NCBI GenBank assembly: GCA_947453625.1
Contig: CANGHK010000012.1
Coordinates: 1 to 64,000, forward strand
Length of the DNA stretch: 64,000 bases
Direction of reading: 5' to 3'
Source: Burkholderiales bacterium
GTDB taxonomy: Bacteria > Pseudomonadota > Gammaproteobacteria > Burkholderiales > Burkholderiaceae_C
Each line of letters begins with the position of its first letter. The stretch's first letter is position 1. Of this stretch, positions 26,774 to 36,203 are shown piece after piece. The position numbers and the translations under genes are program-made. The notes beneath the pieces are model-generated. The model was given only the letters and a program-made list of their open reading frames with translations, did not search any database and had not been told where the DNA came from.

Positions 26774-27887
26774 CGTCGAACTCGACATGGCAGGCCACAC
26801 AAGGGTCCAGAGAATGGACTATCTGCTCGGTGTGGCGCTTGACGTCCGTCAAGTTGGCTGCAGGGGCGCCGATCAACGCCGAGGCCAGCGGGCCGTCGGG
26901 ATGGAAGTTCCATTCGGTCGGCGCAACGATGCGGTAGTGGATGACGTGGTCGGCGTGGTCGGCGCGGTCGGTGTCAAGCCGCACCTGGTGCACCAGCAGG
27001 CCGCGGGCGTTCTCGACCCAGGCGATGCCGCCGCCCGAGGGCAGGGTGACCGCGCCGGCCTCCGGGCCGGCCCTGCCGGCCAGCAACTGCGCCAGTGCCC
27101 GCAGTCTGGCCACGAAGCGCGCCGGCAGGCGTGATGCAGACCGCTGGCGCAGGGCGATCAGCAGCGGGTCGGCCTGCCAGCGCGCGAGCGCGCCGGTCTC
27201 GGCCGGCGCGCCTTGCCAAGTGGGATGGCGTGCAAATTCGGCGTCGCCGTCGCAAGCCTGGGCCAGCGCGAGCATCGCGGCGGTGTCGGGCCTGGCGGGC
27301 AGCAGCGGCGGGTCGCCGGACACCGTGACGGGGGCGACAAGGGCGGCGTCGTCGGCGCACACCTGGCGGATGAAGCGTGCCGCGGCACTGCGGCCGGCAG
27401 CGGTCCAGCGGTCGAGGTCGGCCAGCGAGTCGAGCGCCAACCAGTCGTAGGCCGGCATGCCGAAGGCCGCCAGCGCGATGGCTTGCAGCCCGGCCTGGTC
27501 GGGCGCCAGGTCGGTCAGGGCGAGTGAGCCGCGCGCGGCGTCGACCGCCGCGGCGCTGGGTGCCTCGTTGATCCAGACCGGCCAGTCCAGCAGCGTGCGC
27601 CAAGCGGCTTCGCGCACGATCTCGGCGCCCACGGCGTCGCGGTGGCGTGCCAGGAGCGTGGTGCTGGGCAGATCGCCGGCCGCGGCAATGCAGGCCAGGT
27701 CACCGGCGGCGGCCTGCGAGCGGGCACAGACCGAGAACAGTCGGGGCAAGGCCATGACGGCCTCGGTGCGGCTGCGGCCCTGCAGCAGTTTGCGGGCCAG
27801 GTCGGGCCGGGTCGAGCGGACGCTGGCGCGGTCTATGCGTCCGTCGGTCACGCCCAGCGTGATCTGCAGTGCGCCTTCAAGGCCCAC
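26766..27887 (-). CDS. hupK: Hydrogenase expression/formation protein HupK
   Basis: A 373-residue relative of the hydrogenase large subunit (HupK/HoxV) thought to act as a scaffold during assembly of the Fe(CN)2CO unit. The C-terminus keeps a degenerate large-subunit motif, SLDPCVACHVEF, but there is no L1 RxCGxC pair and no cleavable tail, so it is not an enzyme. The GTG start at 27887 overlaps the hupJ end by 11 bases. The central region is Ala-rich and poorly conserved. Confidence 0.88.
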   Translation of the reverse strand: MGLEGALQITLGVTDGRIDRASVRSTRPDLARKLLQGRSRTEAVMALPRLFSVCARSQAAAGDLACIAAAGDLPSTTLLARHRDAVGAEIVREAAWRTLLDWPVWINEAPSAAAVDAARGSLALTDLAPDQAGLQAIALAAFGMPAYDWLALDSLADLDRWTAAGRSAAARFIRQVCADDAALVAPVTVSGDPPLLPARPDTAAMLALAQACDGDAEFARHPTWQGAPAETGALARWQADPLLIALRQRSASRLPARFVARLRALAQLLAGRAGPEAGAVTLPSGGGIAWVENARGLLVHQVRLDTDRADHADHVIHYRIVAPTEWNFHPDGPLASALIGAPAANLTDVKRHTEQIVHSLDPCVACHVEFDDA

Positions 27888-28455
27888 GGTCGGTGCGCGG
27901 CGGCTGCCCGAACAGGAAGCCGCGCTTGCTCAGCGTAGGCGCGGCCGGCACCGGCGCGGCCACGGCGCTGTCCGGGGTGGATGGAGTGGGCGGCATAGGC
28001 GGTGTGGCGGTCAAGGTGGGCCCGCTGCCGACGTCACCCGGCTCACGGCTGGCGACGTCGAACAGCGCGTCCATCGACGCCAGCGCGGTGTCGCGCGCGG
28101 CCTGGCCATCGGCGAAGTCGAACATCGGTGAAAACAACGAGCAGGCCTGGTAGTCGCCCAGCACCGCGTCGCGCCCGCCGATGAACTCGAACACACCGGC
28201 CGGAAACACATGGTGGCGGCTTTCGCGCTCGGCAATAGTCGACCAGCCAGCGACCAGCCGGGGCATCAGCCACAGGTTCATGAACCAGGGCGTGATCAGG
28301 ATGCCCAGCCAGTGGTCGCGCCAGGGGCGGAATCCCACGGCCTCGACCGCCAGTGCGGAGTTGACGATGGGTACATCCTGCATCTGCTGCAGCCAGATGG
28401 CCCGAAAGCGCTGTTCCAAGGCGCTGGCCGGCGAGGGCCGATCGGTTTCGGTCAT
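27877..28455 (-). CDS. hupJ: [NiFe]-hydrogenase assembly chaperone HybE/HupJ
   Basis: A 192-residue chaperone of the HybE/HupJ/HoxT family. The typical core is present: VPIVNSALAVEAVGF, ITPWFMNLWLMP and FPAGVFEF, then YQACSLFSPMFDF. It is followed by a Pro/Thr/Ala-rich linker and a short basic tail with KRGFLFG, as in HupJ. It sits directly against hupI with no gap. Confidence 0.93.
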   Translation of the reverse strand: MTETDRPSPASALEQRFRAIWLQQMQDVPIVNSALAVEAVGFRPWRDHWLGILITPWFMNLWLMPRLVAGWSTIAERESRHHVFPAGVFEFIGGRDAVLGDYQACSLFSPMFDFADGQAARDTALASMDALFDVASREPGDVGSGPTLTATPPMPPTPSTPDSAVAAPVPAAPTLSKRGFLFGQPPRTDRGP

Positions 28456-28680
28456 TCAGTCATCGAGCAGCAGGAAGCTCGGTTTTTCAGCCGCGCAATT
28501 CGGGCAGGTCCAGTGCGGCGGCAGGTCGGCAAAAGCGGTGCCTGGCGGGATCTGCCAGACCTCGTCGCCGAGTGCCGGGTCGTAGACCGCCCAGCAGATG
28601 CCGCATTCCAGCCGCGTCGTGGCGGCCAGGCCAGACAGGCGGTCCGTGCCTGGGCCGGTGGGGCGCTTGGGCTCGTTCAT
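28456..28680 (-). CDS. hupI: Rubredoxin HupI/HoxR
   Basis: A 74-residue rubredoxin with CGIC and CPNC, the four ligands of the single iron, and the hydrogenase-linked block WQIPPGTAF. The start MNEPKRPT is chosen because it begins four bases after the hupH stop; the frame upstream is a shadow of hupH. HoxR-type rubredoxins are needed for hydrogenase maturation in air, which fits the oxygen-tolerant small subunit of this operon. Confidence 0.95.
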   Translation of the reverse strand: MNEPKRPTGPGTDRLSGLAATTRLECGICWAVYDPALGDEVWQIPPGTAFADLPPHWTCPNCAAEKPSFLLLDD

Positions 28681-28684
28681 CGGT

Positions 28685-29572
28685 TCAGGCGGGGGCCAGC
28701 GAATCACCCATCCACGACACCAGGTCGGCCAGTCGGCCGCGCGTCTCGAGCAAATCCTCATGTGCGGCAATGGCCACTTCGGGCATCTCGACGACCTCGA
28801 TCGTGTTCAGGATCAGCGTCTGCATGTTGTTGAAGTACTGCACGCGCCAGACGTTGCGTGCTGCGGTGCTGCTGATGCGGCAATTGCCGAAGCCGCGCGA
28901 CAGGATCACCACCGCGCCGCCGGCTAGCAGGGCGTCGAGGTGGGCCGCGTCCTCGGGTGACAGCGGCAGCAGCGTCAGATTGATCACATGGGCAGCCACG
29001 CCGGGGCCGCTGTGGTCCATCGCCTCCTGCAGTTCATGCACCAGCGCCGGCACGTTCATCGCACCCTGCGGCAGCGCAAGCGCGCGCAACACCGTGCTGG
29101 CCTGGGCCTGCGCCAGGTTGGCCACCCGTGGCGGGATGGGCGCAGCCAGCAGGTAGTCGTGCAGCAGCACGTTGGTGGCGGCCAGATGCTGCTCGCGCCA
29201 GAGGCCGGAGAACACGGTCTCCTGGACCCGGATCTCGATTCCGGCGGTGGCGCCGGTGTCGACGATTGCCGCCACCTCGCCTTCGCCCAGGGTCTCGTTG
29301 AGCACCCGCAGCGTGTCGGGCGCCAATCCGACCAGGTCGAGTCGGGGCGGCTCGCCGCCGGCCGCCAGCCAGGCGTTGACATGCGGCAGGAAGGCCTGCA
29401 TTACCTGATGGGCGCCGGCCAGGTCGTTGCCCGGGCCGGGCTCGGGCAACTGCGGCATCTCGAAGGTGCTCATCTCGCGCGGCATGGGCATGAACTCGAC
29501 TGCCTCGGCGGGCTCGGCCATCAGGCTGCGGATAGGGATGAGGAAGGGCGTGCGACCGTTGGCGGGGTTCAT
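28685..29572 (-). CDS. hupH: Hydrogenase expression/formation protein HupH
   Basis: A 295-residue HupH/HoxQ/HyaF-family assembly protein. The family C-terminal block NVWRVQYFNNMQTLILNT and the RGFGNCRIS segment are clear. In related systems it helps Fe-S loading of the small subunit together with HoxO/HyaE. It lies between hupG and hupI. Confidence 0.94.
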   Translation of the reverse strand: MNPANGRTPFLIPIRSLMAEPAEAVEFMPMPREMSTFEMPQLPEPGPGNDLAGAHQVMQAFLPHVNAWLAAGGEPPRLDLVGLAPDTLRVLNETLGEGEVAAIVDTGATAGIEIRVQETVFSGLWREQHLAATNVLLHDYLLAAPIPPRVANLAQAQASTVLRALALPQGAMNVPALVHELQEAMDHSGPGVAAHVINLTLLPLSPEDAAHLDALLAGGAVVILSRGFGNCRISSTAARNVWRVQYFNNMQTLILNTIEVVEMPEVAIAAHEDLLETRGRLADLVSWMGDSLAPA

Positions 29573-29593
29573 GCGCAGTCTCCTCGGGGGGCG

Positions 29594-30079
29594 TCAGTGG
29601 CAGGGCGGTTCGGTGGACGCGCCGGCCGCCAGCACCGGAATGCCGACCGTCGGCGGCCGGCTGGGCTCGGCCGCCAGCAGCCGGGCCAGTTCGGCGACAT
29701 AGTCGTCCCAGTCGCGGATGCCGTCGACCGCGCCCAGGTACTGGCCGTCGCGCAGCATCACGAAGGCCGGCCAGCGGGTGAAGCCGTAGCGCGGGGCCAG
29801 CGTCCGCGACGCGGCCGGCGGCAGCAGCGCGACGCGGAACCCGCGCTGCGCGGCGGCGAACAGTTCGGGCACGATGACGGCCAGGTCCAGGGTTTCCTTG
29901 AAGCGGTCCGGGTCCTCGGCGAACACGACCATCGCCGCGCCGGGCTGCTGCGCCCAGCCGTCGTAGGTCGATGGGTCGAGCAGCGCGGCGCCGGTCTCGG
30001 TCACCAGCCGGGTGAGCAGCGGGTGCAGTGCAGGGCTCAGTGCCGTGTTCAGCGCCGGGTCAGCGAGCGAGGGGTTCAT
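29594..30079 (-). CDS. hupG: Small-subunit chaperone HupG (HyaE/HoxO family)
   Basis: A 161-residue thioredoxin-fold protein without the redox CxxC, as in HyaE/HoxO, which hold the Tat-targeted small subunit until it is folded. Recognisable segments are VVFAEDPDRFKETLD and FTRWPAFVMLRDG. The start MNPSLADP overlaps the hupF stop (ATGA). The much longer open frame upstream is a shadow of hupF and hupD. Confidence 0.9.
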   Translation of the reverse strand: MNPSLADPALNTALSPALHPLLTRLVTETGAALLDPSTYDGWAQQPGAAMVVFAEDPDRFKETLDLAVIVPELFAAAQRGFRVALLPPAASRTLAPRYGFTRWPAFVMLRDGQYLGAVDGIRDWDDYVAELARLLAAEPSRPPTVGIPVLAAGASTEPPCH

Positions 30080-30393
30080 CCGATGGCCTTTCTCAGGTGG
30101 GCGGGCAGGGTGGGTTGTCGACCGACCAGGTCGGCAAAGAAGCGGTCCAGGGCTGCGCCGGCGTTGGCATCGCCGCTCAGCACCGCGGCCAGCGCCTGGC
30201 GCGCGGCACGGGCCTGAGCGGCATCCAGCGCGCTCATCACCTGGCGGGCGGCGCCGGCAAAGCCCAGTACCCAGGTGCCGACAGCCTGTTCGCCTATCAG
30301 CCGCATGTCCAGGCGCTCGCGGTCGGGGCCGTCGGCGCACCAGGCAAAGCTGCCCTCGATAGCGACCACCTGCAGCGGCACGCCTATGCACAT
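30076..30393 (-). CDS. hupF: HypC-family chaperone HupF
   Basis: A 105-residue second HypC-type protein (HupF/HoxL). It starts MCIGVPLQVV with the family Cys2. The C-terminal half is Ala-rich and helical, longer than in HypC. HoxL/HupF protect the large subunit during maturation in the presence of oxygen in related bacteria. It is coupled at both ends: one base shared with hupD, four with hupG. Confidence 0.94.
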   Translation of the reverse strand: MCIGVPLQVVAIEGSFAWCADGPDRERLDMRLIGEQAVGTWVLGFAGAARQVMSALDAAQARAARQALAAVLSGDANAGAALDRFFADLVGRQPTLPAHLRKAIG

Positions 30394-31052
30394 CAGCCGG
30401 ACTCCGCGCAAGGTGCCGTGTTCAGGAAACGGGCGTCGCCGATGCGGCAGGCCTCGGCCGCCGACGGCCGGCCGGACTCGTAGGCCTGCAGCGCCAGCGC
30501 GCCGGGGCTCAGCGGCTCGGCAGGGGGCTCGGTGCGCGCGATGGCGGTGATGCCCCAGGAGCCCAGCTCGGCCACCGCCAGCGCCACCGCTTCGTCCAGG
30601 CGGGCCCGCACCAGCGGGCTCAGGCTGCCGCCGAGGTCGTCCAGCACATCGGGCTGCACGCCGATCAAGGTGATGCTGTCGGGGAAGCGGTCACGCAGCC
30701 GGGCCAGCGAGAGCAACTCCTGAAATGTCGCCTGGTGCAGGCTCACCGCGGCGTCCGACCAGACCGGCACCTCCTGGTCGCGCAGCACGCGCAAGGTGCC
30801 GGGTGCCAGCCGGTAGTCGATCGCGTCGAGCACCAGCACCCGGCGGGCCGCGCAAACCGCGGCCAGCAGGTAGAGGCCCTGGGTGCCGCCGTCGACCACC
30901 GACACGTTGTCGGGCAGTTCAAAGCGCTGGTGCAACAGTTCGACGGCGCGCACGCCGAAGCCTTCGTCGGCCCACAGCAGGTTGCCTATGCCCAGCACCA
31001 GCACGGGTTGGGCCGGCGCTGCGGTGGCCCCGATCGCAATGGTGCCGCTCAC
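30393..31052 (-). CDS. hupD: Hydrogenase maturation endopeptidase HupD
   Basis: A 219-residue HyaD/HybD-type protease that removes the C-terminal tail of the large subunit after nickel insertion. Nickel-sensing residues are the Glu in GIGNLLWADEGFG, the Asp in LVLDAIDY and the His in SLHQATFQE. The start is GTG 31052, overlapping the hupC stop (GTGA); the open frame upstream is a shadow of hupC. The C-terminal extension of about 50 residues is longer than in E. coli HyaD. Confidence 0.94.
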   Translation of the reverse strand: MSGTIAIGATAAPAQPVLVLGIGNLLWADEGFGVRAVELLHQRFELPDNVSVVDGGTQGLYLLAAVCAARRVLVLDAIDYRLAPGTLRVLRDQEVPVWSDAAVSLHQATFQELLSLARLRDRFPDSITLIGVQPDVLDDLGGSLSPLVRARLDEAVALAVAELGSWGITAIARTEPPAEPLSPGALALQAYESGRPSAAEACRIGDARFLNTAPCAESG

Positions 31053-31735
31053 TTCTTGGACACCCGCCAGCCGTTGACCATCGTGCTGATCACGGTTTCG
31101 CCCGAGCAGATGTCCTCGCGCACCACCATATACAGGTGCACGATCGTGAACAGCAGCAAATACCACATACCGAGGTGGTGAACGGTGTGGGCGTTCTGGC
31201 TGTGCGAGAACATCGGCAGCACCCAGGACGAGAACAGCTTGAAGGCCCAGCTTTCCCGGCCCAGCCCCTCGCCGTAGAGCGCGAAGCCGGTGAAGATCAT
31301 GAAGACCGTGCCCAGCACAAACATGAAGAACATGCCCGACATCGCCAGCGGGTTGTGCCCGGCCCAGGGCCGCACCTCACGCTTGATGAAAGCGTAGTGC
31401 AGCACCTGATCGATCATGCCGCGCAGCCACGCTGGATCCAACATCTTCAAGGGCACCAGAAAGATCTCGCGCGAGAAGCGGTTGCCGAAGAAGGCCCATA
31501 TCAGGCGCACCGCAAAAGTGATGGCGAAGATGTAGGCCGCCGCGAAGTGTGCAAAGCGGATGGTGCCGAAGCCGAAATGCGCGCTTGCCTCACCGCCCAC
31601 CGAGGGCAGCGGCGAGCCGATCAGGTAACCGGTGACCGCCAGCACCACCATGCAGCCGGCCATCACCCAGTGCCAGATCCGGACCGGGACTTCCCAGACG
31701 TACAGCGGAAAGACTTCTCTGACTTTTGCGCTCAT
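31049..31735 (-). CDS. hupC: Hydrogenase cytochrome b subunit HupC
   Basis: A 228-residue di-heme cytochrome b (HyaC/HoxZ family) that anchors the enzyme and passes electrons to quinone. Four hydrophobic helices carry the family His residues (RIWHWVMA, RFAHFAAAY, and HLGMWYLLLFTIVHLY). The start MSAKVREVF has GGGAGG upstream; the longer frame is not needed. Its gene follows hupL by 16 nt. Confidence 0.96.
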   Translation of the reverse strand: MSAKVREVFPLYVWEVPVRIWHWVMAGCMVVLAVTGYLIGSPLPSVGGEASAHFGFGTIRFAHFAAAYIFAITFAVRLIWAFFGNRFSREIFLVPLKMLDPAWLRGMIDQVLHYAFIKREVRPWAGHNPLAMSGMFFMFVLGTVFMIFTGFALYGEGLGRESWAFKLFSSWVLPMFSHSQNAHTVHHLGMWYLLLFTIVHLYMVVREDICSGETVISTMVNGWRVSKK

Positions 31736-31751
31736 GGTCGCCTCCCGCGGG

Positions 31752-33545
<1,794 letters not shown>

Positions 33546-33547
33546 GA

Positions 33548-34645
33548 TCAGTTCTCCACGGTATTGCTGTTATCGGCCTGGGTCTTGCTGCGGTTGGCGG
33601 CGCGCTGGATCGCGCTGACCGCAGCGTGCGCCACCACCGCGGCGCCGGCAACGCCCGCAGTGACCAGACCCACCTTGTCGGCATTGGCCTCGATGCCGAA
33701 TTGGCTGATGGTGGTCAGGCGGTCGTAGAACGAGCCCTTGTCCCAGAAGCCGTCTTCAGAGCAACCGATGCAGCCGTGGCCCGAGGCGATCGGGAACGAG
33801 ACCCCCTCATTCCAGCGCGTGGTCGAGCAGGCGTTGTAGGTGGTCGGCCCCTTGCAGCCCATCTTGTAGAGGCAGTAGCCGGCTTTGGCGCCGTCGTCGT
33901 CCCATTGCTCGACGAACTGGCCCGCGTCGAAGTGCGGCCGGCGGTAGCACTTGTCGTGGATGCGCTGGCTGTAGAACATCTTGGGCCGGCCCTGGCGGTC
34001 AAGTTCGGGGATGCGGTCGAAAGTGGCGATGTAGGTGACGACGGCAGTCATCACCTCGGCGATAGGCGGGCAGCCCGGCACCTTGATGATCGGCTTGTCG
34101 GTGATCACCTTGTTGATCGGCACCGCGGTGGTCGGGTTCGGCTTGGCGGCCTGCACGCAGCCCCAGGACGCGCAGGAGCCCCAGGCGATGACGGCCTTGG
34201 CGTCCTTGGCCACATGTTTGAGCTTCTCGACGAAAGGCTTGCCGCCTGGCATGCAGAACATGCCGTCCTCGCCCAGCGGCGGGTTGCCCTCTACGGCCAG
34301 AATGTAGTTGCCCTTGTACTCTTTCATCACAGACTCGAGCGCGGCCTCGGCCTGGTGGCCGGCGGCAGCCATGATGGTGTCGTCGTAGTCGAGCGAGATC
34401 ATCGACAGGATCACATCCTTGGCCAGCGGGTGCGCCGAGCGGATGAACGATTCGGTGCAGCAAGTGCATTCCAGCCCGTGCAGCCAGAGTACCGGTGTGC
34501 GCGGTTTGGTCTCGAGCGCGTGGGCGATGGTCGGCGCGAACGACGGTGCGAGGCCGAGTGACGCAGCCGTCAGGCTGCAGAACTTGAGGTAACTGCGACG
34601 GGTGATCCCCTGCCGGCGCATCACTTCGTAGAAGGTCTCGGTCAT
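33548..34645 (-). CDS. hupS: Oxygen-tolerant-type [NiFe] hydrogenase small subunit HupS
   Basis: A 365-residue Fe-S subunit exported by the Tat system ([10 protein letters not shown]) and anchored by a C-terminal helix. If cleavage follows AHA (residue 43), the mature protein has Cys17, Cys19 and Cys20 (ECTCC), Cys115 and Cys120 (GSCASWGC) and Cys149 (PGCPP): the six ligands of the [4Fe-3S] proximal cluster known from oxygen-tolerant enzymes such as Ralstonia HoxK and E. coli HyaA. The start MTETFYEV is the usual Tat start. It is the first gene of the operon, with an FNR-like site about 95 nt upstream. Confidence 0.97.
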   Translation of the reverse strand: MTETFYEVMRRQGITRRSYLKFCSLTAASLGLAPSFAPTIAHALETKPRTPVLWLHGLECTCCTESFIRSAHPLAKDVILSMISLDYDDTIMAAAGHQAEAALESVMKEYKGNYILAVEGNPPLGEDGMFCMPGGKPFVEKLKHVAKDAKAVIAWGSCASWGCVQAAKPNPTTAVPINKVITDKPIIKVPGCPPIAEVMTAVVTYIATFDRIPELDRQGRPKMFYSQRIHDKCYRRPHFDAGQFVEQWDDDGAKAGYCLYKMGCKGPTTYNACSTTRWNEGVSFPIASGHGCIGCSEDGFWDKGSFYDRLTTISQFGIEANADKVGLVTAGVAGAAVVAHAAVSAIQRAANRSKTQADNSNTVEN

Positions 34646-34827
34646 CGGGCTGCCCCTTGCGTTGTGGGTTATGGTCGCCACCTGTCGGGTGGCGTGGCAT
34701 CAACGGGCATGAGTCTGGGCTTTCCTGTTTGTAGTCCACTGATCCATGTCAACCCGCGCTGCAGGCAGCGTTGTGGCGGCGCGGCGCACGCTACACTTTT
34801 TCCAAGCGGGACTACAGGGGGAGCAGG
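34646..34827. promoter_or_regulatory. Divergent control region hupS / START-cNMP fusion
   Basis: This 182-nt gap serves hupS to the left and the fusion gene to the right. It contains an FNR-like site (34739-34752), a short perfect hairpin GCCACC-TGTCG-GGTGGC (34677-34693) in the hupS leader, and a -10-like TACACT (34792-34797) toward the fusion gene. No clear sigma-54 -24/-12 element was found. Confidence 0.55.
34739..34752 (-). promoter_or_regulatory. FNR/ANR-like site upstream of hupS
   Basis: On the minus strand TTGAC-ATGG-ATCAG, one base from the copy at 9258-9271. It is centred about 100 nt before the hupS start codon. Confidence 0.55.
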
Positions 34828-35832
34828 TTGGAGATCAGGCGGTCGGTGTTGGTGCCTTATTCGGTTGAAAGCATGTTTGACCTGATTGAGCAGGCTGAGG
34901 CCTATCCGCAATTTCTACCTTGGTGCGTGGCGGCCCGCATCATCGAGCGCAGTGATGACTGTGTTGCCGCGCGCATCGATTTCAGCTATCTGCAAGTCCA
35001 TTTCGGCGTCGAGACTCGCAACCCGAAGCGGCGTCCCGAGTGGCTGCATGTTCGCCTGGTGGAAGGCCCGTTCCGTCGCTTCCAGGCCGATTGGCTGCTC
35101 ACGCCGCTGGGCAGCCAGGGCTGCAAGGTCAGCTTCACGCTGTCCTGTGAAATCTCTCACGCGCTGCTCGACCGGATCTCGGTGCCGGCGGTCGAAAGAG
35201 TCTCGCGCTCGATGATGGATGCGTTCGTCCGGCGCGCCGAAGACACGCTGGACAGTCTGGAGCCTGCCCGGCCGGTTGCGCCTGTCGCGCCGCCTGCATC
35301 CGATCCCCTTCCCATGTCAACGACAACGGAGTTTCACATGACCAACCCCATCGATCCGGCCCTGCTGGCCGCCGTGCAGGCCTGCCCTTTGGCGCAGGAC
35401 TTGAGCCCTGAACAAACCTTCCTGCTCGCCGGTTTGCTCCGCCTGGAGGCGGTGGCGCCGGGCCAGGTGCTGGCGCGAGAGGGTAGCAGCGACAACCGCC
35501 TGTACATGGTGGTCGACGGCGCGCTCGGCGTCGTCAGGTCGGTCGGCACGCCCGAAGAAACGCTGATTGCGACGCTCAATGCCGGAGATTTCGCCCATGA
35601 GTTGGGCTTCCTGGACGGCAGCGAGCGCTACGCCTCGCTGGTGGCATCGACCGCCGCGCGCGTGCTGGTGCTCGATCGCGAGCAACTCGAGAGCCTGGTC
35701 GACAACCAGCCACGCCTCCTCTACAAGGTGATGTGCGCGATCGTCCGCACGGTGCATCGGGTGCAGACCCGGCTGGCGATGCAGGCGGCCGAGTTGTCGA
35801 ACTACGTCTTCAAGCAGCACGGCCGGTACTGA
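34828..35832 (+). CDS. START/RatA-type domain fused to a cyclic-nucleotide-binding domain
   Basis: A 334-residue cytoplasmic protein with two domains in one unbroken frame. Residues 1-150 match the Coq10/RatA START-like family (RSVLVPYSVESMFDLIEQ, YPQFLPWC). After a Pro/Ala-rich linker, residues about 175-334 form a Crp-type cNMP-binding domain (GQVLAREGSSDNRLYMV, GDFAHELGFLDGSERYASL) without a DNA-binding helix-turn-helix at the end. TTG 34828 is the best start, with GGGGGAG upstream. An ATG-initiated second gene at the linker is possible but there is no stop between the parts. It is divergent from hupS. The function is unknown; ligand-regulated binding of a lipid or quinone is a guess. Confidence 0.8.
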   Translation: MEIRRSVLVPYSVESMFDLIEQAEAYPQFLPWCVAARIIERSDDCVAARIDFSYLQVHFGVETRNPKRRPEWLHVRLVEGPFRRFQADWLLTPLGSQGCKVSFTLSCEISHALLDRISVPAVERVSRSMMDAFVRRAEDTLDSLEPARPVAPVAPPASDPLPMSTTTEFHMTNPIDPALLAAVQACPLAQDLSPEQTFLLAGLLRLEAVAPGQVLAREGSSDNRLYMVVDGALGVVRSVGTPEETLIATLNAGDFAHELGFLDGSERYASLVASTAARVLVLDREQLESLVDNQPRLLYKVMCAIVRTVHRVQTRLAMQAAELSNYVFKQHGRY

Positions 35833-36203
35833 CGGACGGCGTCGAGCTTGGGCTGCGGCGCGAGGTCATAATCTGCGCCCCGTCCGCCGCGGACGGTGAC
35901 AGCAAGGCATAGGCCCGTTGCCGGGGTGGCGTTGTTTTTGCGAGCGGGCGATGTCGGTTCCACGCCATGCCGGCGACGCAACATCAGGCAGCAGTCAAGA
36001 TCCTCTACACCAACGCGGGCGCGGCGCCACTTGGCTCTCGGGGAGCGGCGCGGATCCAACGCCGGCTGGGTCTTGACATGGATCATTCGGCGCGGGCGCT
36101 GCGGTCCCTAGAGTCAAGCCAGACCCGGCACCTGCGCCTTGTCGGCAGCCGGTGCGTGCTGCCGTGAGGACGCTCACCCGCCGCGGACCGACGGAAGATA
36201 CCC
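35833..36203. other. Promoter region upstream of the EMO-like gene
   Basis: About 370 nt without a supported gene. It contains an FNR-like site at 36073-36086, 118 nt before the next start codon. The short ORFs here are low-complexity shadows. Confidence 0.5.
36073..36086 (+). promoter_or_regulatory. FNR/ANR-like site upstream of the EMO-like gene
   Basis: TTGAC-ATGG-ATCAT, one base from the copy at 9258-9271. Its TTGACA could alternatively be a -35 box. Confidence 0.5.
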
